From assembly GCF_002288925.2 (NCBI RefSeq), contig NW_022098000.1, positions 62,001 to 126,000 of the forward strand: a DNA stretch of 64,000 nt, read 5' to 3'. Below are positions 10,048 through 23,640 of this stretch, one piece after another. The number at the start of each line of letters is the position of its first letter. The first letter of the stretch is position 1. Made by a program: the position numbers and the translations under genes. The notes beneath the pieces were generated by a model. The model saw nothing but the letters and a program-made list of their open reading frames with translations, was not told the origin of the DNA and did not search any database. The stretch is from Delphinapterus leucas (taxonomy: Eukaryota; Chordata; Mammalia; Artiodactyla; Monodontidae).

Positions 10048-13000
10048 ATGATAATTCAAACATACATATCAATAATTACCTTAAATGTAAATGGATTAAA
10101 TGCACCCACCAAAAAGCATAGACTGGCTGAATGGATACAAAAACAAGACCCATATATATACTGTCTACAATAGACCCACTTCAGACCTAGTGACACATAC
10201 AGACTGAAAGTGAGAGGATGGAAAAAGATATACCATGCAAATGGAAATCAAAAGAAAGCTGGAGTAGCAATTCTCATATGAGACAAAATAGACTTTAAAA
10301 TAAAGACTATTACCAGAGACAAAGAAGGACACTACATAATGATCAATCCAAGAAGATATAACAATTGGAAATATTTATGCACCCAACTTAGGAACACCTA
10401 AATATATATGGCAAATGCTAACAGCCATAGAAGGGGAAATCAACAGTAACACAATCATAGTAGGGGACTATAACACCCCACTTTCACGAGTGGACAGATC
10501 ATCTAAAATGAAAATAAATAAGGAAACACAGCTTTAAATGATACATTAAACAAGATGGATTTAATTGATATTTATAGGAAAGTCCATCCAAAATCAACAG
10601 AATACACTTTCTTCTCAAGTGCTCATGGAACATTTTCCAGGATAGATCATATCTTGGGTCACATATCAAGCCTTGGTAAATTTAAGAAAATTGAAATCGT
10701 ATCAAGTATCTTTTGTTACCACAACGCTATGAGACTAGATATCAATTACAGGAAAAATCTGTAAAAAATACAAACACATGGAGGCTAAACAATATGCTAC
10801 TAAATAACCAAGAGATCACTGAAGAAATCAAAGAGGAAATCAAAAAATACCTAGAAACACATGATGATGAAAACATGATGACCCAAAATCTATGGACGTA
10901 GCAAAACAGTTCTAAGAGGGAAGTTACAGCAATATAATCCTACCTCAAGAAAGAAGAAACATCTCAAATAAACAACCTAACCTTACACCTAAAGCAATTA
11001 GAGAAAGAAGAACAAACCCCCCCAAAATTAGCAGAAGGAAAGACATCATAAATTTCAGATCAGAAATAAATGAAAAAGAATGAAAAAAACAGTAGCAAAG
11101 ATCAATAAAACTAAAAGTTGGTTCTTGGAGAAGATAAACAAAATTGATAAACAATTAGTCAGATTCATCAAGAAAAAAAGGGAGAAGATTCAAATCAGTA
11201 GAATCAGAAATGAAAAAGGAGAAGTAGCAACCGACACTGCACAAATGCAAAGGATCATGAGAGATTACTACAAGCAACTCTATGCCACTAAAATGGACAA
11301 CCTGGAGAAATGACCAAATTCTTAGAAAAGCACAACCTTCCGAGACTGAACCAGAAAGAAATAGAAAATATGAACAGACCAATCACAAGCACTGAAATTG
11401 AGACTATTAAAAATCTTCCAACACACAAAAGCCCAGGACCAGATGGCTTCACAGGCGAATTCTATCAGACATTTAGAGAAGAGCTAACACCTATCCTTCC
11501 CAAACTCTTCCAAAATATAACAGAGGGAGGAATGTTCTCAAACTCATTCTACGAGGCCACCATGACCCTGATACCAAAACCAGACAAAGGTGTCACAGAG
11601 AAAGAGACTACAGCCCAATATCACTGATGAACATAGATGCAAAAATGCTCAGCAAAATACTAGCAAACAGAATCCAACAGCACATTAAAAGGATCATACA
11701 CCATGATCAAGTGGGGTTTATACCAGGAGTGCCAGGATTCTTCAATATATGCAAATCAATCAGTCATAAACCATGTTAACAATTTGAAGGAGAAAAACCA
11801 TATGATCATCTCAATAGATGCAGAAAAAGCTTTGGACAAAATTCAACACCTATTTATGATAAAAACCCACCAGAAAGTAGGCATAGAGGGAACTTACCTC
11901 AACATAATACAGGCTATATATAACAACCCCACAGCCAACATCATTCTCAATGGTGAAAATCTGAAACCGTTTCCTCACCATTTCCTCTAAGATCTGGAAG
12001 AAGACAAGGTTGCCTACTCTCGCCACTATTATTCAACATAGTTTTGGAAGTTTTTCCACAGCAGTCAGAGAAGAAAAAGAAATAAAAGGAATCCAAATTG
12101 GAAAAGAAGTAAAACTGTCACTGTTTGCAAATGACATGATACTATACATAAAGAATCCTAAAGATGCTACCAGAAAACTACTAGAGCTAATCAATGAATT
12201 TGGTAAAGTAGCAGGGTACACAATTAATGCACAGAAATCTCTTGCATTCCTATACACTAATGATGAAAAATCTGAAATAGAAATTAAGGAAACACTACCA
12301 TTTACCATTGCAACCAAGAGAATAAAATATCTAGGAAGAAACCTAAGGACACAAAAGACCTGTATGCAGAAAGTATAAGACAATGATGAAAGAAATTTAA
12401 GAAAATACAAACAGATGGAGAGAATGACCATGTTCTTAGATTGGAAAAATCAACATTGTGAAAATGACCATACTACCCAAAGCAATCTACAGATTCAATG
12501 CCAATCCCTATGAAACTACCAATGGCATTTTTCACAGAACTCAAACAAAAATTTTCACAATTTGTATGGAAACACATAAGACCATGAATAGCCAAAGCAA
12601 TCTTCGGAAAGAAAAATGGAGCTGGAGGAATCAGGCTCCCAGACGTCAGACTATACTACACATCTACAGTAATCAAGGCAGTATGGTGCTGGCACAAAAA
12701 CAGACAGATCAATGGAACAGGATAGAAAGCCCAGAGATAAACCCATGCACATATAGTCACCTTATCTTTGATAAAGGAGGCAAGAATATACAATAGAGAA
12801 AGGACAGTGTCTTCAATAAGTGGTGCTGGGATAACTGGACAGCTACATGTAAAGGAAAGAAATTAGAACACTCCCTAACACCATAAACAAAAATAAACTC
12901 AAAATGGATTAAAGACCTAAATGTAAGGCCAGAAACTATCAAACTCTTAGAGGAAAACATAGGCAGAATATTCTGTGACATCAATCACAGCAAGATCCTT

Positions 13001-13892
13001 TTTGATCCACCTCCTAGAGGAATTGAAATAAGAACAAATATAAATAAATGGGACCTAATGAAACTTAAAACCTTTTGCACAGCAAAGGAAACCATTAACC
13101 AGACAAGAAGACAACCCTCAGAATGGGAGAAAATATTTGCAAATGAAGCAACTGACAAAGGATTAATCTCAAAATTTACAACCAACTCATGCAGCTCAAT
13201 ATCAAAAACACAAACAACCCAATCCAAAAATGGGCAGAAGACCTAAATATACATTTCTCCAAAGAAGATATATAGATTGCCAACAAACACATGAAAGGAT
13301 GCTCAATGTCACCAATCATTAGAGAAATGCAAATGAAAACCACAATGAAGTATCACCTCACATTGGTCAGAATGTCCACCATCAAAAATTCTACAAACAA
13401 TAAATTCTGGAGAGGGTGTGGAGAAAAGGGAACCCTCTTGCACTGTTGGTGGGAATGTAAATTGATACAGCCACTCTGGATAACAGTATGGAGATTCCTT
13501 TAAAAAACTAAAAATAGAACTACCATACGACCTAGCAATCCCATTACTGGGCATAAATCCTGAGAAACATAATTCAGAAAGAGCCATGTACCACGATGTT
13601 CATTGCAGCTCCTTTTACAATAGCCAGGAGATGGAAGCAACCTAAGTGCCCATCGACAGATGAATGGATAAAGAAGATGTGGCACATATATACAATGGAA
13701 TATTACTCAGCCATAAAAAGAAACCAAATTGAGTTATTTGTAGTGAGGTGGATGGACCTAGAGTCTGTCATACAGAGTGAAGTAAGTCAGAAAGAGAAAA
13801 GCAAATACCGTATGCTAACACATATAAATGGAGACAAAAAAAAAGTTTCTGAAGAACGTAAGAGCAAGGCAAGAATAAAGACACATACATAG
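10048..13892 (+). pseudogene. L1 ORF2 remnant: endonuclease and reverse transcriptase (element A)
   Basis: ORF2 normally makes a protein of about 1275 residues with an APE-type endonuclease, a reverse transcriptase and a C-terminal cysteine-rich region. Here the start ATG is at 10048 and the frame is broken into several pieces. The endonuclease segment (10555-10764) has the usual catalytic SDH replaced by CYH. The RT fingers (11310-11627) contain [15 protein letters not shown]. The RT active site FADD reads FAND in the 12010-12378 frame. The C-terminal piece (13596-13892) has the conserved MWHIYTMEYYSAIKR. Both catalytic centres are lost as well as the frame, so the copy is dead. Confidence 0.9.
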
Positions 13893-14198
13893 AGAATGGA
13901 CTTGAGGACACGAGAAGAGAGAATGGTAAGCTGAGACAAAGTGAGAATGACATGGACATATATACACTACCAAGTGTAAAATAGATAGCTAGTGGGAAGC
14001 AGCCGCATAGCACAGCAAGGTCAGGTCGGTGCTTTGTGACCACCTAGAGGGGTGGTATAGGGAGGGTAGGAGGGAGACGCACGAGGGAGGAGATATGGGG
14101 ATATATGTATACGTATAGCTGATTCACTTTGTTATAAAGCAGAAACTAACACACCATTGTAAAGCAATTACATTCCAATAAAGATATATAAAAATAGA

Positions 14199-14213
14199 AA
14201 GATCAACTGCTGA
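14199..14213. repeat. Target-site duplication, 3' copy, of L1 element A
   Basis: Second copy of AAGATCAACTGCTGA, identical to 6901-6915. Confidence 0.9.
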
Positions 14214-17130
14214 TCTCTTTAATTTAGGTTCAGATAGTCTGGAATCTTTTCCTCAAAACAAGGTGCTTGGTTTCAAATTATGAAATTTCAGTGACTTTTT
14301 GGTCTTTGCAAACCAAGCCAAAATTAGATTTTGAAACTCGCATGGCATTTAAAAATCTCAATTATCCAATATTCATAAAGTCCATTTTTTTTAAAAAAAA
14401 GTAAGATGGATGGACGATAATACGCTAATTCTTATCTAGTGGTGGAATAATTACTCATTTTTTTGTATTCAAGTTCTTAGAATCAGAGATGCTAAGGAAC
14501 TGGAGTCCTCTTGATATATTATAAATAAAAAATTAGAATGCTTCTATTGATTTTTCTTAATTTCAATCCATCCTCTTCCAACTAAAATCAGAAAAATCAT
14601 TACTTAATTTCAATATTACCAATTTACTGTACACTTTTTTATCCATTAGGCTCTTGATTTTGAGTAATTTCATATGCATCAGACACCAATATGCTGTTTT
14701 TTAAATTATTTAATATTTTGGCATGCTTTTAGGAGAAGACATCTAATTGTTAATTATTAAAGTTCTTAGTAAATATTTATATATAGGTAAAAGTAAATCT
14801 CAAAAATTTTGGTTATGTTAGAATGTGTTTTATTAAAAGATGCTTAATAATTACTCCACATGAGCAGTGTCCTCTCTCATACAACTCGATCTCTCTTCCA
14901 CCACTGGACACAACCACTTACAAAAATAAGATGGTTAGTTATTTTGGAGAGGTTAATGTTTCAGACCAAGTCATGTGGTTTTGCACAAACCTCTTAACCC
15001 GTCGAAGTTTTATTTACTTATATTTAAAATAAGAATAGGAAAATTTGGCCTGTTTTCTTCATAGAGCTGTTGTGATAATTAAATCTATATTATCTTAAAT
15101 TTTTTAAAGTAGCAATGCATATAAAGGTAGATAGATATACATATGTATATATGTACATATGTCATACACAATATTAGCATTTTATAAATAAATCAATATA
15201 ATTTCCATATATCATAAATAGTACATAAGAAATAAGATTAGAAAAATATAGAAGCAAATTGATATTTATTCATTTAGTTGTATTTACTAAATGCCTCCCA
15301 TCTATTTTGGATCAATATACTAGATTGATCCAAAGATTAAAAAGTTAAGCCTTTTCTTATGAGGGCTTCAATTTTTGCTACAAGAGAGGTAAAGCCTGAC
15401 TGTTCTTTACCAAAATATTTCTTGAACATCTTCAAACCAGGATGCTGCACTTGATGACAGTTTTTCTTTATGAGGCAGCTAGCAATGCACATAGCTCCGT
15501 GGACTATTTGGTATTCACTGAATATGTTTTAGCCGTAAATTGTCATAAAGCCACTTTCTTTTGAACCTATTTCATTTAGTCACAGGCTCTCATTTCTAGT
15601 CTCATTTTCAGGTAAAAGTGTTTCCTTGAGGGATGTAATTAACTGGTAGATTTAGAAATGGAAAACTATATGGATTTGGTAAGTCATTTGGATATTACTA
15701 AAAATACAAAAACACCTTGGACTTAAATCCTGAAAGAATTAATTAACGGTCTTCTCCTACTTCTGAGCAATCAAATCAACTCATGACCAAGTTTTAATTA
15801 TTAGTAATTAATGTGTATGATGTCCTATTTTAGATCTCTCCCTAACAATCTTAATACAAGAAACAAACAATTCTTATTGAGAAAACATATGCTTCCAACA
15901 GGGTCTATTGTTTTGCTCATAGTAGACAGTATACCAAACTACAGATTTCTTAAAATATAGATTGAAAGACAGTATCTCTCAAACATCAATATGTTTGAGA
16001 GCAATGTGATAAAATTATTTTGGCATACCCTTGAATTATAGATTTAGTAGTCCTATTTTTTAAATATCTCTGAACAATTCTAAAGCTCCATATATGTAAT
16101 TTGTAATTTTCTAAAAGCACAAACTGGTACAAATTTTTGTTCTTTACTCAACATTGGACACGTAGAAGTTTTCTTGAAGTGGTAAAAAAAAAAAAACTCT
16201 GCTGGTGGAAGTGAAGGGAAAATGCAATAGTCCACAAGGGTGACTGTTATGAGACAGACAACAGACATTTCAGACACATGCAATAGCTAAGTATTCTGTA
16301 TTTGCTGTAGAAGCAAGGCATGTTTTTAATTTCTAGTTACTGCCTTATGTGATAAATTGCACATGATTGTGACATGAGAATTTTCAGATGTCAAGACACT
16401 CCATTCTTTAAGGTTATAAGGGGTGGGTTATCTTTTGTTTTTCATGTTGCTACCTGTTTTGTCATAGCACTTCTAATGGGTCTTTCTCAGCCTTTCAGCT
16501 ACATTTCTTTCTAAATCTATTTTTTCCTTATTCTCATGTTCATTTTGGCAACCTATTATTAAGTTTAATAAAATATAAATACATTATACATTTAACTGGT
16601 ATATATCACCTATATAGGACAAGATATAGTAAAGGAAAACATTTTATTTTTGCAATCACACAGATTGAGACAAATCAATACAATAGAGCATGCTGTTAGT
16701 AAACAAGTAAGCGACCATGACTATTTTTCTAGACATAAATTTTTCCAGTTTATTTTCATTGAAGTTTTATGTCAACCTCCATGAAGGCTACATTCTATAC
16801 TTAGATACACATAACTTCCATTTAATCAATGGTAAGATGTGCAAATGAATATAGTCAGGCACAACCTATATAGAGTCAAAGTTATTATGCAAGACACACT
16901 TTTTAGATTATTCAGGAAAAAGAGATATTCTGAATATTTTGGCTTATGCATATAGAACCATTTAGAAATTTATCATCAGACTTCAAATTTAGTACTGATC
17001 TTGGCAGTATTCATAGAAAAAGGGTTTATTCTAATTCCTTTTTACTAGCTTGATGAATGAATTACATATCTGCATTTTGGTTTCCTCTAAAATTTAGTTT
17101 ACTACATAAAATGTGATCAAAGTCAGAATG
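14214..17130. other. Single-copy AT-rich intergenic DNA
   Basis: No gene or well-preserved repeat is recognisable. There is a short TA-rich microsatellite near 15125-15165. Frames here are short and unremarkable. Confidence 0.5.
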
Positions 17131-17335
17131 GACAGTAGAGTGTAGGAGTTGAGGATGAAGTCTCTGGGTTTAGAGTCCAAGCCACTGGTCAGTGTGACCT
17201 TGGGTGGGTTACTTTGCCTCTCAGGCTCGGTGTCCTCATTCAGAAAATGAGAATGCCCTAGAACTTATATCATAGGGTTGTTGAGAAAATATATGAAGTA
17301 ATTCCTAAACATACAGTGTTTGATGTGTATTATGT
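17131..17335 (+). repeat. MIR SINE
   Basis: Matches the MIR core: TGTGACCTTGGGTGGGTTACTT, then CCTCATTCAGAAAATGAGAATG and CATAGGGTTGTTGAG. It is diverged, as expected for this ancient mammalian family. Confidence 0.75.
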
Positions 17336-17542
17336 ATCCATTCCACTTTTGCAAATACCTCTTTATTCACATTATTCTTACTATTGAAACAGTTATACAA
17401 ACATGGCTAGTCTTTTGTTTTTAGCTGTATTTCAATGTGAGCAATATATGTGCAAAATTATAATAAATTCTTGTGTATAAACATATAATACGTGTTATGA
17501 AGATACCCAATACATACTTCCTTATGACTATAATGATGAGCA

Positions 17543-17750
17543 TTTTTTTTTTTTTTTTGCGGTACGTGGGCCTCTCACTGTTGTGGCCTCTCCTGTTGCG
17601 GAGCACAGGCTCCGTACGTGCAGGCTCAGTGGCCATGGCTCATGGGCCCAGCCGCTCCGCGGCATGTGGGATCTTCCCAGACCAGGGCATGAACCCGTGT
17701 CCCCTGCATTGGCAGGCGGACTCTCAACCACTGCTCCACCAGGGAAGCCC
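17543..17750 (-). mobile_element. CHR SINE (cetacean tRNA-derived), minus strand
   Basis: Read on the minus strand it begins GGGCTTCCCTGGTGGAGCAG and ends in a poly(A) of 16 (poly(T) at 17543-17558). The tRNA-like head and the GCCGCGGAGCGGCTGGG body match the other CHR copies in this window. I found no clear flanking duplication. Confidence 0.92.
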
Positions 17751-18475
17751 CTGTTACCAATTTTTAAGATGGCTCATTCTGTACTTGTTTTTGGTAAAGG
17801 CAGAGAAGCTAGTTGTTGTTAAGGCATCCAGTGGTGTATGAATCAGACAACTTCCTCTCCTATTTTCTCAATTTCCCTCACAGTAAAGTGTAAGAGACTG
17901 AGATATAGAACAGCATATCAAGAAGAGTGACTTATTACCCACTGTAAATAATCTTTTGAGTACCAATTAATCAATTCTCAGTAAAGAGGCTAAGAAAATT
18001 AATCTTCATGATGGATATTGAAGACCCATGCCTGCCAGTCAACAAGAACAACTATCTTACTGTTAACTCAGATATGTTAATAGAAAACTAGAATGTTCAG
18101 GAAAATGCCACACATTATATTGACAACAGGAAATGCTTTGTTTTAAAATATTTAACATTGAGTGATAGCCTCACTTTGTGTTCTTAACACATGACTGCAT
18201 GGTTTATACAAAGATATTTCTGATTTGGATTGACTCTCATACTTTAAAGCAGAGTTCTGATTTACAGACTGAAGAATAAAAGCCTGAAATTTCTTTTATG
18301 CTTATTTAACCACATGAGGGTTTTTTAATGTTAAAATAGAACTTAGATTATAAATGAATCCATTTGTTCTACAAAAGACTGTAGCATTCACCTCTATTTT
18401 CTATAATGGAACTTTTGACAGAATGACAAATTTGAGGAAAGATCAAAGTAGATGAACGTCAAGCTAAAATACTTT

Positions 18476-18478
<3 letters not shown>

Positions 18479-18524
<46 letters not shown>
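18479..18524. repeat. (AT)n dinucleotide repeat
   Basis: An uninterrupted run of 23 AT units. Probably length-variable between individuals. Confidence 0.97.
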
Positions 18525-18527
<3 letters not shown>

Positions 18528-18594
18528 AGTTAGGATTCATCAAGTTGCTACAGAACAGAAATTATGCTATGGCTACCTGAGATTGTAGATTCAC

Positions 18595-18788
18595 TTTTTT
18601 TTAAATATATCTTTATTGGAGTATAATTGCTTCACAATGCTATGTTAGTTTCTGTTGTACAACAAAGTGAATCAGCCACATGCATTCATATATCCCCATA
18701 TCCCTTCCCTCTTGAGCCTCCCTCCCACCTTCCCTATCCCACCGCTCTAGGTTGTTGCAAAGCACCGAGCTGATCTCCCTGTGCTATG
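18595..18788 (-). mobile_element. 5'-truncated L1 3' end, minus strand
   Basis: The minus strand carries the last ~190 bp of an L1 3'UTR: from the CATAGCACAGGGAGATCAGC segment through TGATTCACTTTGTTGTACAAC to ATTATACTCCAATAAAGATAT-like sequence and an A tail. It closely matches the 3' ends at 14020-14190 and 50430-50640. Confidence 0.9.
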
Positions 18789-18879
18789 AGTCAAATTCAT
18801 TAAAAGTTGGAAATCATTATAGCATTTTGGAAAATGTATGGGTTATAAAATTTTGTTTTAAATATTGTTTTTCCTATAT

Positions 18880-19045
18880 ACTAGTAGTGTGACATTAGCT
18901 AAGCCTCTGAACTTCAACTTCCTCTTCTGTAAAACAGGGTTAACTGTGCTTCCTTTGAAAGCTTGTTGTAAGGATTACAGGGGTTCCATGTATGTCTTTA
19001 TGTGAAAATTCTAGTACCTTGCCTGGTATGTATGCTCAGAAAACT
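18880..19045 (+). repeat. MIR SINE
   Basis: Recognised by TAGTGTGACATTAGCTAAG, CCTCTGAACTTCAACTTCCTC, TGTAAAACAGGG, then the GTTGTAAGGATTACA and CCTTGCCTGGTATGT tail. Diverged. Confidence 0.65.
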
Positions 19046-22000
19046 GATGGCTTCATTATTACTATTGTTATTATTCTTTGACCTCATACAGAACACAAAT
19101 AATGTAATCAGTTTTGTAAATTACCATTCAATTGGATATTTGCAATTATTCATTGCATTATTTTTTGCAGTAAAAATTAAACCTTTCAATGGAATCTGCA
19201 AGAGTGGCAAACAGATGAAGTTTTCAGTTAACAGTTTTTTGATATTGAAAAAATACTTGATATTCAACCAACTTGACAGATTACTGATCACTGTTTTGTA
19301 TTCCCTTTAAAACCCCCAAAAGTAGACAAACTTCTATATTACATTAACCAAGAGACACAGAGATAAAGATATAAAGAAAATGCTATATAATTAAAGGGTT
19401 ACATTTTTAAGGGACATTTGTGGTTTCAAAGTATAAGCTTATATACTTTTAAGTGAAAAACTAAAGAAACAAGAGTAATATTTTAATAATATAGTTTAAA
19501 AAGCAATTTCCTTTAAAGGAATTCATGAAAACCTTTAACATGTCATTCAGTGACAAATTTAGTTAAAAACTGTTAGTGCTTCAATTGTTATTAAGCTAAA
19601 TGGCCTTAGTTCCATTAATATACTGAAAGTGAAAATTATCTAAATATTAAAAATAAGACCTAAAAGTACTATTTGGTCTCGTAAATGGCATCAAACTGGA
19701 TCTGATTTAATCATACTGGAGTGTAATAAAACTTTTTTTGGACATATATAAGCAGGCATAAAGACTTTCTTACTCACTACTGTCTACTGTCCAAACTAGT
19801 GACCTTTGTTGAGTTCCCTGTTGTCATAGGATCATTATAGTATACCAAGAGCTACAGCATTATCTGAAAGAATGTCTGGAGTATGCACACGAATAACATC
19901 AACTGTAATTTAAAAACCTTATGCCATGTAACTTGCACAGGTGAATGTCAGAAATGAGAATATCTATACAGACACTGGCTCTAGAATTGCCATGGTACCT
20001 GTTTCTGCCATCTTTGGGAGCCAGCATTTTGAAATTAGTTAGAGGGGACATGATTTCATGAAGGGATCCAATGGGACCAGTGTCACTGACAAGAGAAGAA
20101 AGCTCCCTCCAATTGAGCAAATGTTCACTGTTGGGGCCACACTGAACAGTTTTCATCCTATCAAAGGTTTCTGCTGAGAGGCCACTAACTTTGGGAAATT
20201 CTCATTCCCTGTTGCCAGAGAAACCTACTGTATTCACTTCTGATTATTTTATGAGTTGGGAAAGTTATGAAATAAATGACTGCAATGTATACATAATTAT
20301 ATTTTTCTATACCTCAACTTGATTTCAATCTCAAGTTCCCATACTGCCAGTGGAGAAAAATTATCTCAGCCAGTTCAGATTAATTTTGGTCACGGGTTCC
20401 CTTGTCAACTCAGGAATTTATTTTCCTCCTCTCTTCTTTTCTGGGTTGGATTTAAATTTTGGAGGTGTTGGTAGCAGGGAGCAGCTGATCTTCTCACCTC
20501 TCCACATATATGTCTGCATTCTGGTCAGTGTTGGTCCGAGCTGATGCTACTGCTCTCTCCTCTGCCTTCCTGCAGAGGTGACTGTGAGTGGTTCTCTGCC
20601 ACATCTGCTCCACTCGTGCCAGCGTGGAAAAACATTCTATAAAAGCATTTTTTCTACAGGATTTCACCTAGAACACACTGAGGTGGGGGAATTCAGTGAA
20701 GCCTCCCCAGGCTTCACTTTAGACAAATATTCCCTCTGTGTTCTAAACCTATGGGAGGCTTTTATTGGATAATTGATTTAGTGTACAGACTCAGACTCAA
20801 GACCACGCTAATGTCTTACACTAATATCTTAGATATTGTTACCTCTTGAACTTTCTTCTCAGCCTGAACAATGTTTATCTTGTAGATATATGGAGGCAGG
20901 TGGACAGGAGTCTTTATTTATTTATTTTTTGATAGGAGTCTTTTAAGTCTACCATTTTATGTCCTACTCAGAACCTACTCAAAACACAAGCTTCTGAAAC
21001 TCAAAATCCCCTTTCTCACAAATCGTGGTTATTGAACTTCAAAAACTCTTAATTTAAACTCAATAGCCAAGAATGTTCTCTTCTCTTATTCAGCACTGGT
21101 GTTTCTGCTGTGATAGCCCTGCCCTGAGTTAATGCATTGAAAGATAGAGTCTGAATGGTGAGAGACCCATGGGTTATAAAGCAACAATAACAGAAATGAT
21201 AAAATAATTACAATGGACACAAAAACTTATAGATTAATGTATCAAAATAGTAACAAACTGCGAGTGATTTCTCTGTCATTGCTGTACAAGATCAAGCTTA
21301 TTGTTTAAAAAGGATCAAAGGAGAATAGTAAGCAGGATACCTGGATTACAGGTTTTTTCTCCCCTTGGAGCCTGCTTCCTGAACTGTTTGGACTCCAAGA
21401 CCTGACTCAGCCTGTTCTCTTCCCCAGGCGGCCCTCCCCTCCATCTCCATGCATAGGCTGCTCCTCTCAGTCCATGGTTCCCTCAGTCTCTGGCCTCTCT
21501 CTAGTCATGAGGAATCTCCAGGCTCTCTCATCTCTCTCCTACGGCATTTGTTTAACTCTACACTGTATTAGGGATATCTGTGTAGTGATAAGAGGACCAG
21601 ACCTAGAAGGAGAAAACTTGGATTTTATCCCTGTTTCAAACATCCTGGCAAGACTATTTCAATTCTCAAGTCTGTCTGTGGATCTCATAACTGCCCTTGC
21701 ATTGTTTTAAGTCTGAGGTTTATTGGCTAAAATTTTCAACTCCTTGTGTATAGAAATCAAGTCTCAAGTTCCAGTAGTGCTTTGTACTTAGTAAATATTT
21801 GCTGAATCAAATAGAATGGCAGATGAGAAACAAGGAATTTACTGATAAATCTAATGGGATAAATGGGGAAAATAATGGTAAGTTTATTTTAGTTGACTAA
21901 ATAAGTATCATCTTATTGACAGAGTGTAGGCAAGGGATTGGTTATGAGGCTCCCTTTCCCATCCCCTCCATCTCAGTCAACAATTGTGATTTCCTTTTCT

Positions 22001-23640
22001 TATGTCTGCAGAATAAAAGTTTTAATACTCTTTCTCTGCACAATTGAGAAGAGGTAATATATAGTAGTTCATTGCAAGGAAAAGGGCTGCAGATTAACTA
22101 TGAATTCACCTTTCTGAATAAGCTCAGAAAGCCTTGCCAGGTAAACACCAAGTTAGATCACTTTCTTTAAAAGAAGATACAAATAACTCAGTTTCTAGAC
22201 AACAATCTAAACCTTTTTAGTATTTCAACAAGTGGCATTTGGTGTTTTAGCTTACTACGTAACTTCATGTTGCTAAAGATTATCTATGTCAAGATAAAAA
22301 TAAGCTTACCTCTCTCATTCTTAGTCCATCACACCTGCTATTCAATTATGTGCTCTTTGCTTGTGGGTACCTGGAATAGTAAGAAAGAATAGAAAACAAA
22401 TTAAATATAACTCAATAGCATTTTGTGAAAGGCAAATATTACAAATTTAATTGACGACAGACACACACTTCATAAAACTATTAGCATGCAACTCCAGCTG
22501 CAAAAACTGAACAACAATATGCCTAAACTGTTTAGCAGCAAAAAAGTAAACCAATTACATTGACAAAAGCCACCATAAACAAAAAACTGTATTTAAAAGA
22601 TGAACAGTTTTGGCATTCATCCCTACCATCGAGTCTTTCACATTCTTTTTTCCATCAAAATTTAGCTTACGTTTGATGTTAGCAAGAATTGCATTACTAT
22701 TATTGCTAATTTTAGTTCTGTTTATTACCTGAGGGTTATATATTGTAAAATAATTTTGGTGCCTCTAGTTAATGTTAATTAGTTGTTTTAATAACCTATT
22801 TGTTATGTTTTTGTAGGTTTACTTTTTTAACTATCAGGAACTTAATAACTGAGAATATTTAACATTACTGTTGCATAAGCAAAATTACAGAGTTACTATT
22901 AGTGTTACCTGTTTAACGTTTAGTCATCCTTTGAGTTCTGCGACATATTTCCTTAACAATCATCTGCCATCAAGTCTGATAGTCTCAAAAGAATTATCAG
23001 CCCTCTAAACTGCCTTCAAGGGCGGTGATATTTAGCACTGAAAATTACAAATAAAGTTTTTGAGGTTGAATAGCAACAACTGGCCAGTGACACTGATGAT
23101 TTGTTTGTCAAAACAAATTGTTATAAACTACACAAATGAAGTCCACACACTCCTTTGAGTGAAAATAAAGTGAATCTACACAATGCTTACATGTTGGATG
23201 GGATATTTAATGTGCGGGAAACTCAAAGGTTGAAGAACTAGGCATTTAGACAGTGGTAAGTGGTAATCTTACCTCTTTATACTCCATTACTCTTTCTCAC
23301 GAGAGACATGCTAATGCAAACAAGTCAACCAGAATTTGTGTTTAGCAAGATAAAGCTTAGAGGATAGTTTAAAATCCATTTATTATTCTAAATCCATTTA
23401 TTCCATTAACATGTTATACATTAGTGTTTACTAACCATGATTCATGTAACAGTTTAGTTTGTTAACTTTTAAATTATTTAACAACCATAAGTTATTAATA
23501 CACTTTTAAAGTATTACACAAATATCTTAAAACAGGCTTGGGTTCATTTTTGTAATTTTTAAATAGAAAACATTTTAGGCATCTCTTGAAAAAGAAATAA
23601 AGCAGGCATTTAAAGCTAGAAAACAAGTAATTCCAAATTT
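19046..23640. other. DNA downstream of KHDRBS2, largely repeat-free
   Basis: I recognise no exon and no young repeat here. The stretch from about 22200 is AT-rich with an even texture and no SINE or L1, unlike most of the window. It could include distal 3'UTR of KHDRBS2 or conserved non-coding DNA; the sequence alone does not decide. Minus-strand AATAAA-type signals occur by chance in such DNA, for example near 22718. Confidence 0.4.

Larger units (their letters stand above)
6916..14198 (+). mobile_element. Full-length L1 retrotransposon (element A), inactive
   Basis: A complete 7.28 kb LINE-1 with exact 15 bp target-site duplications. It begins near CTTCAAGATGGCGGAGGAG, the typical 5' start of this L1 type. 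It has a long 5'UTR of about 2.2 kb (6916-9141), including TA-rich runs near 8233-8290 and a (TTTC)n tract near 8544-8603. Broken ORF1 and ORF2 follow, then a 3'UTR ending in CCAATAAAG and a short A-rich tail. It is a close relative of the element at 58051 and differs in its 5' end from the element at 34220-40380. It lies downstream of KHDRBS2 on the opposite strand. Confidence 0.95.

Noticed and set aside
19002..19310. 102-codon plus-strand frame
   Set aside because: Overlaps a MIR tail and AT-rich DNA, rich in Leu/Phe as expected from T-rich sequence; no domain.
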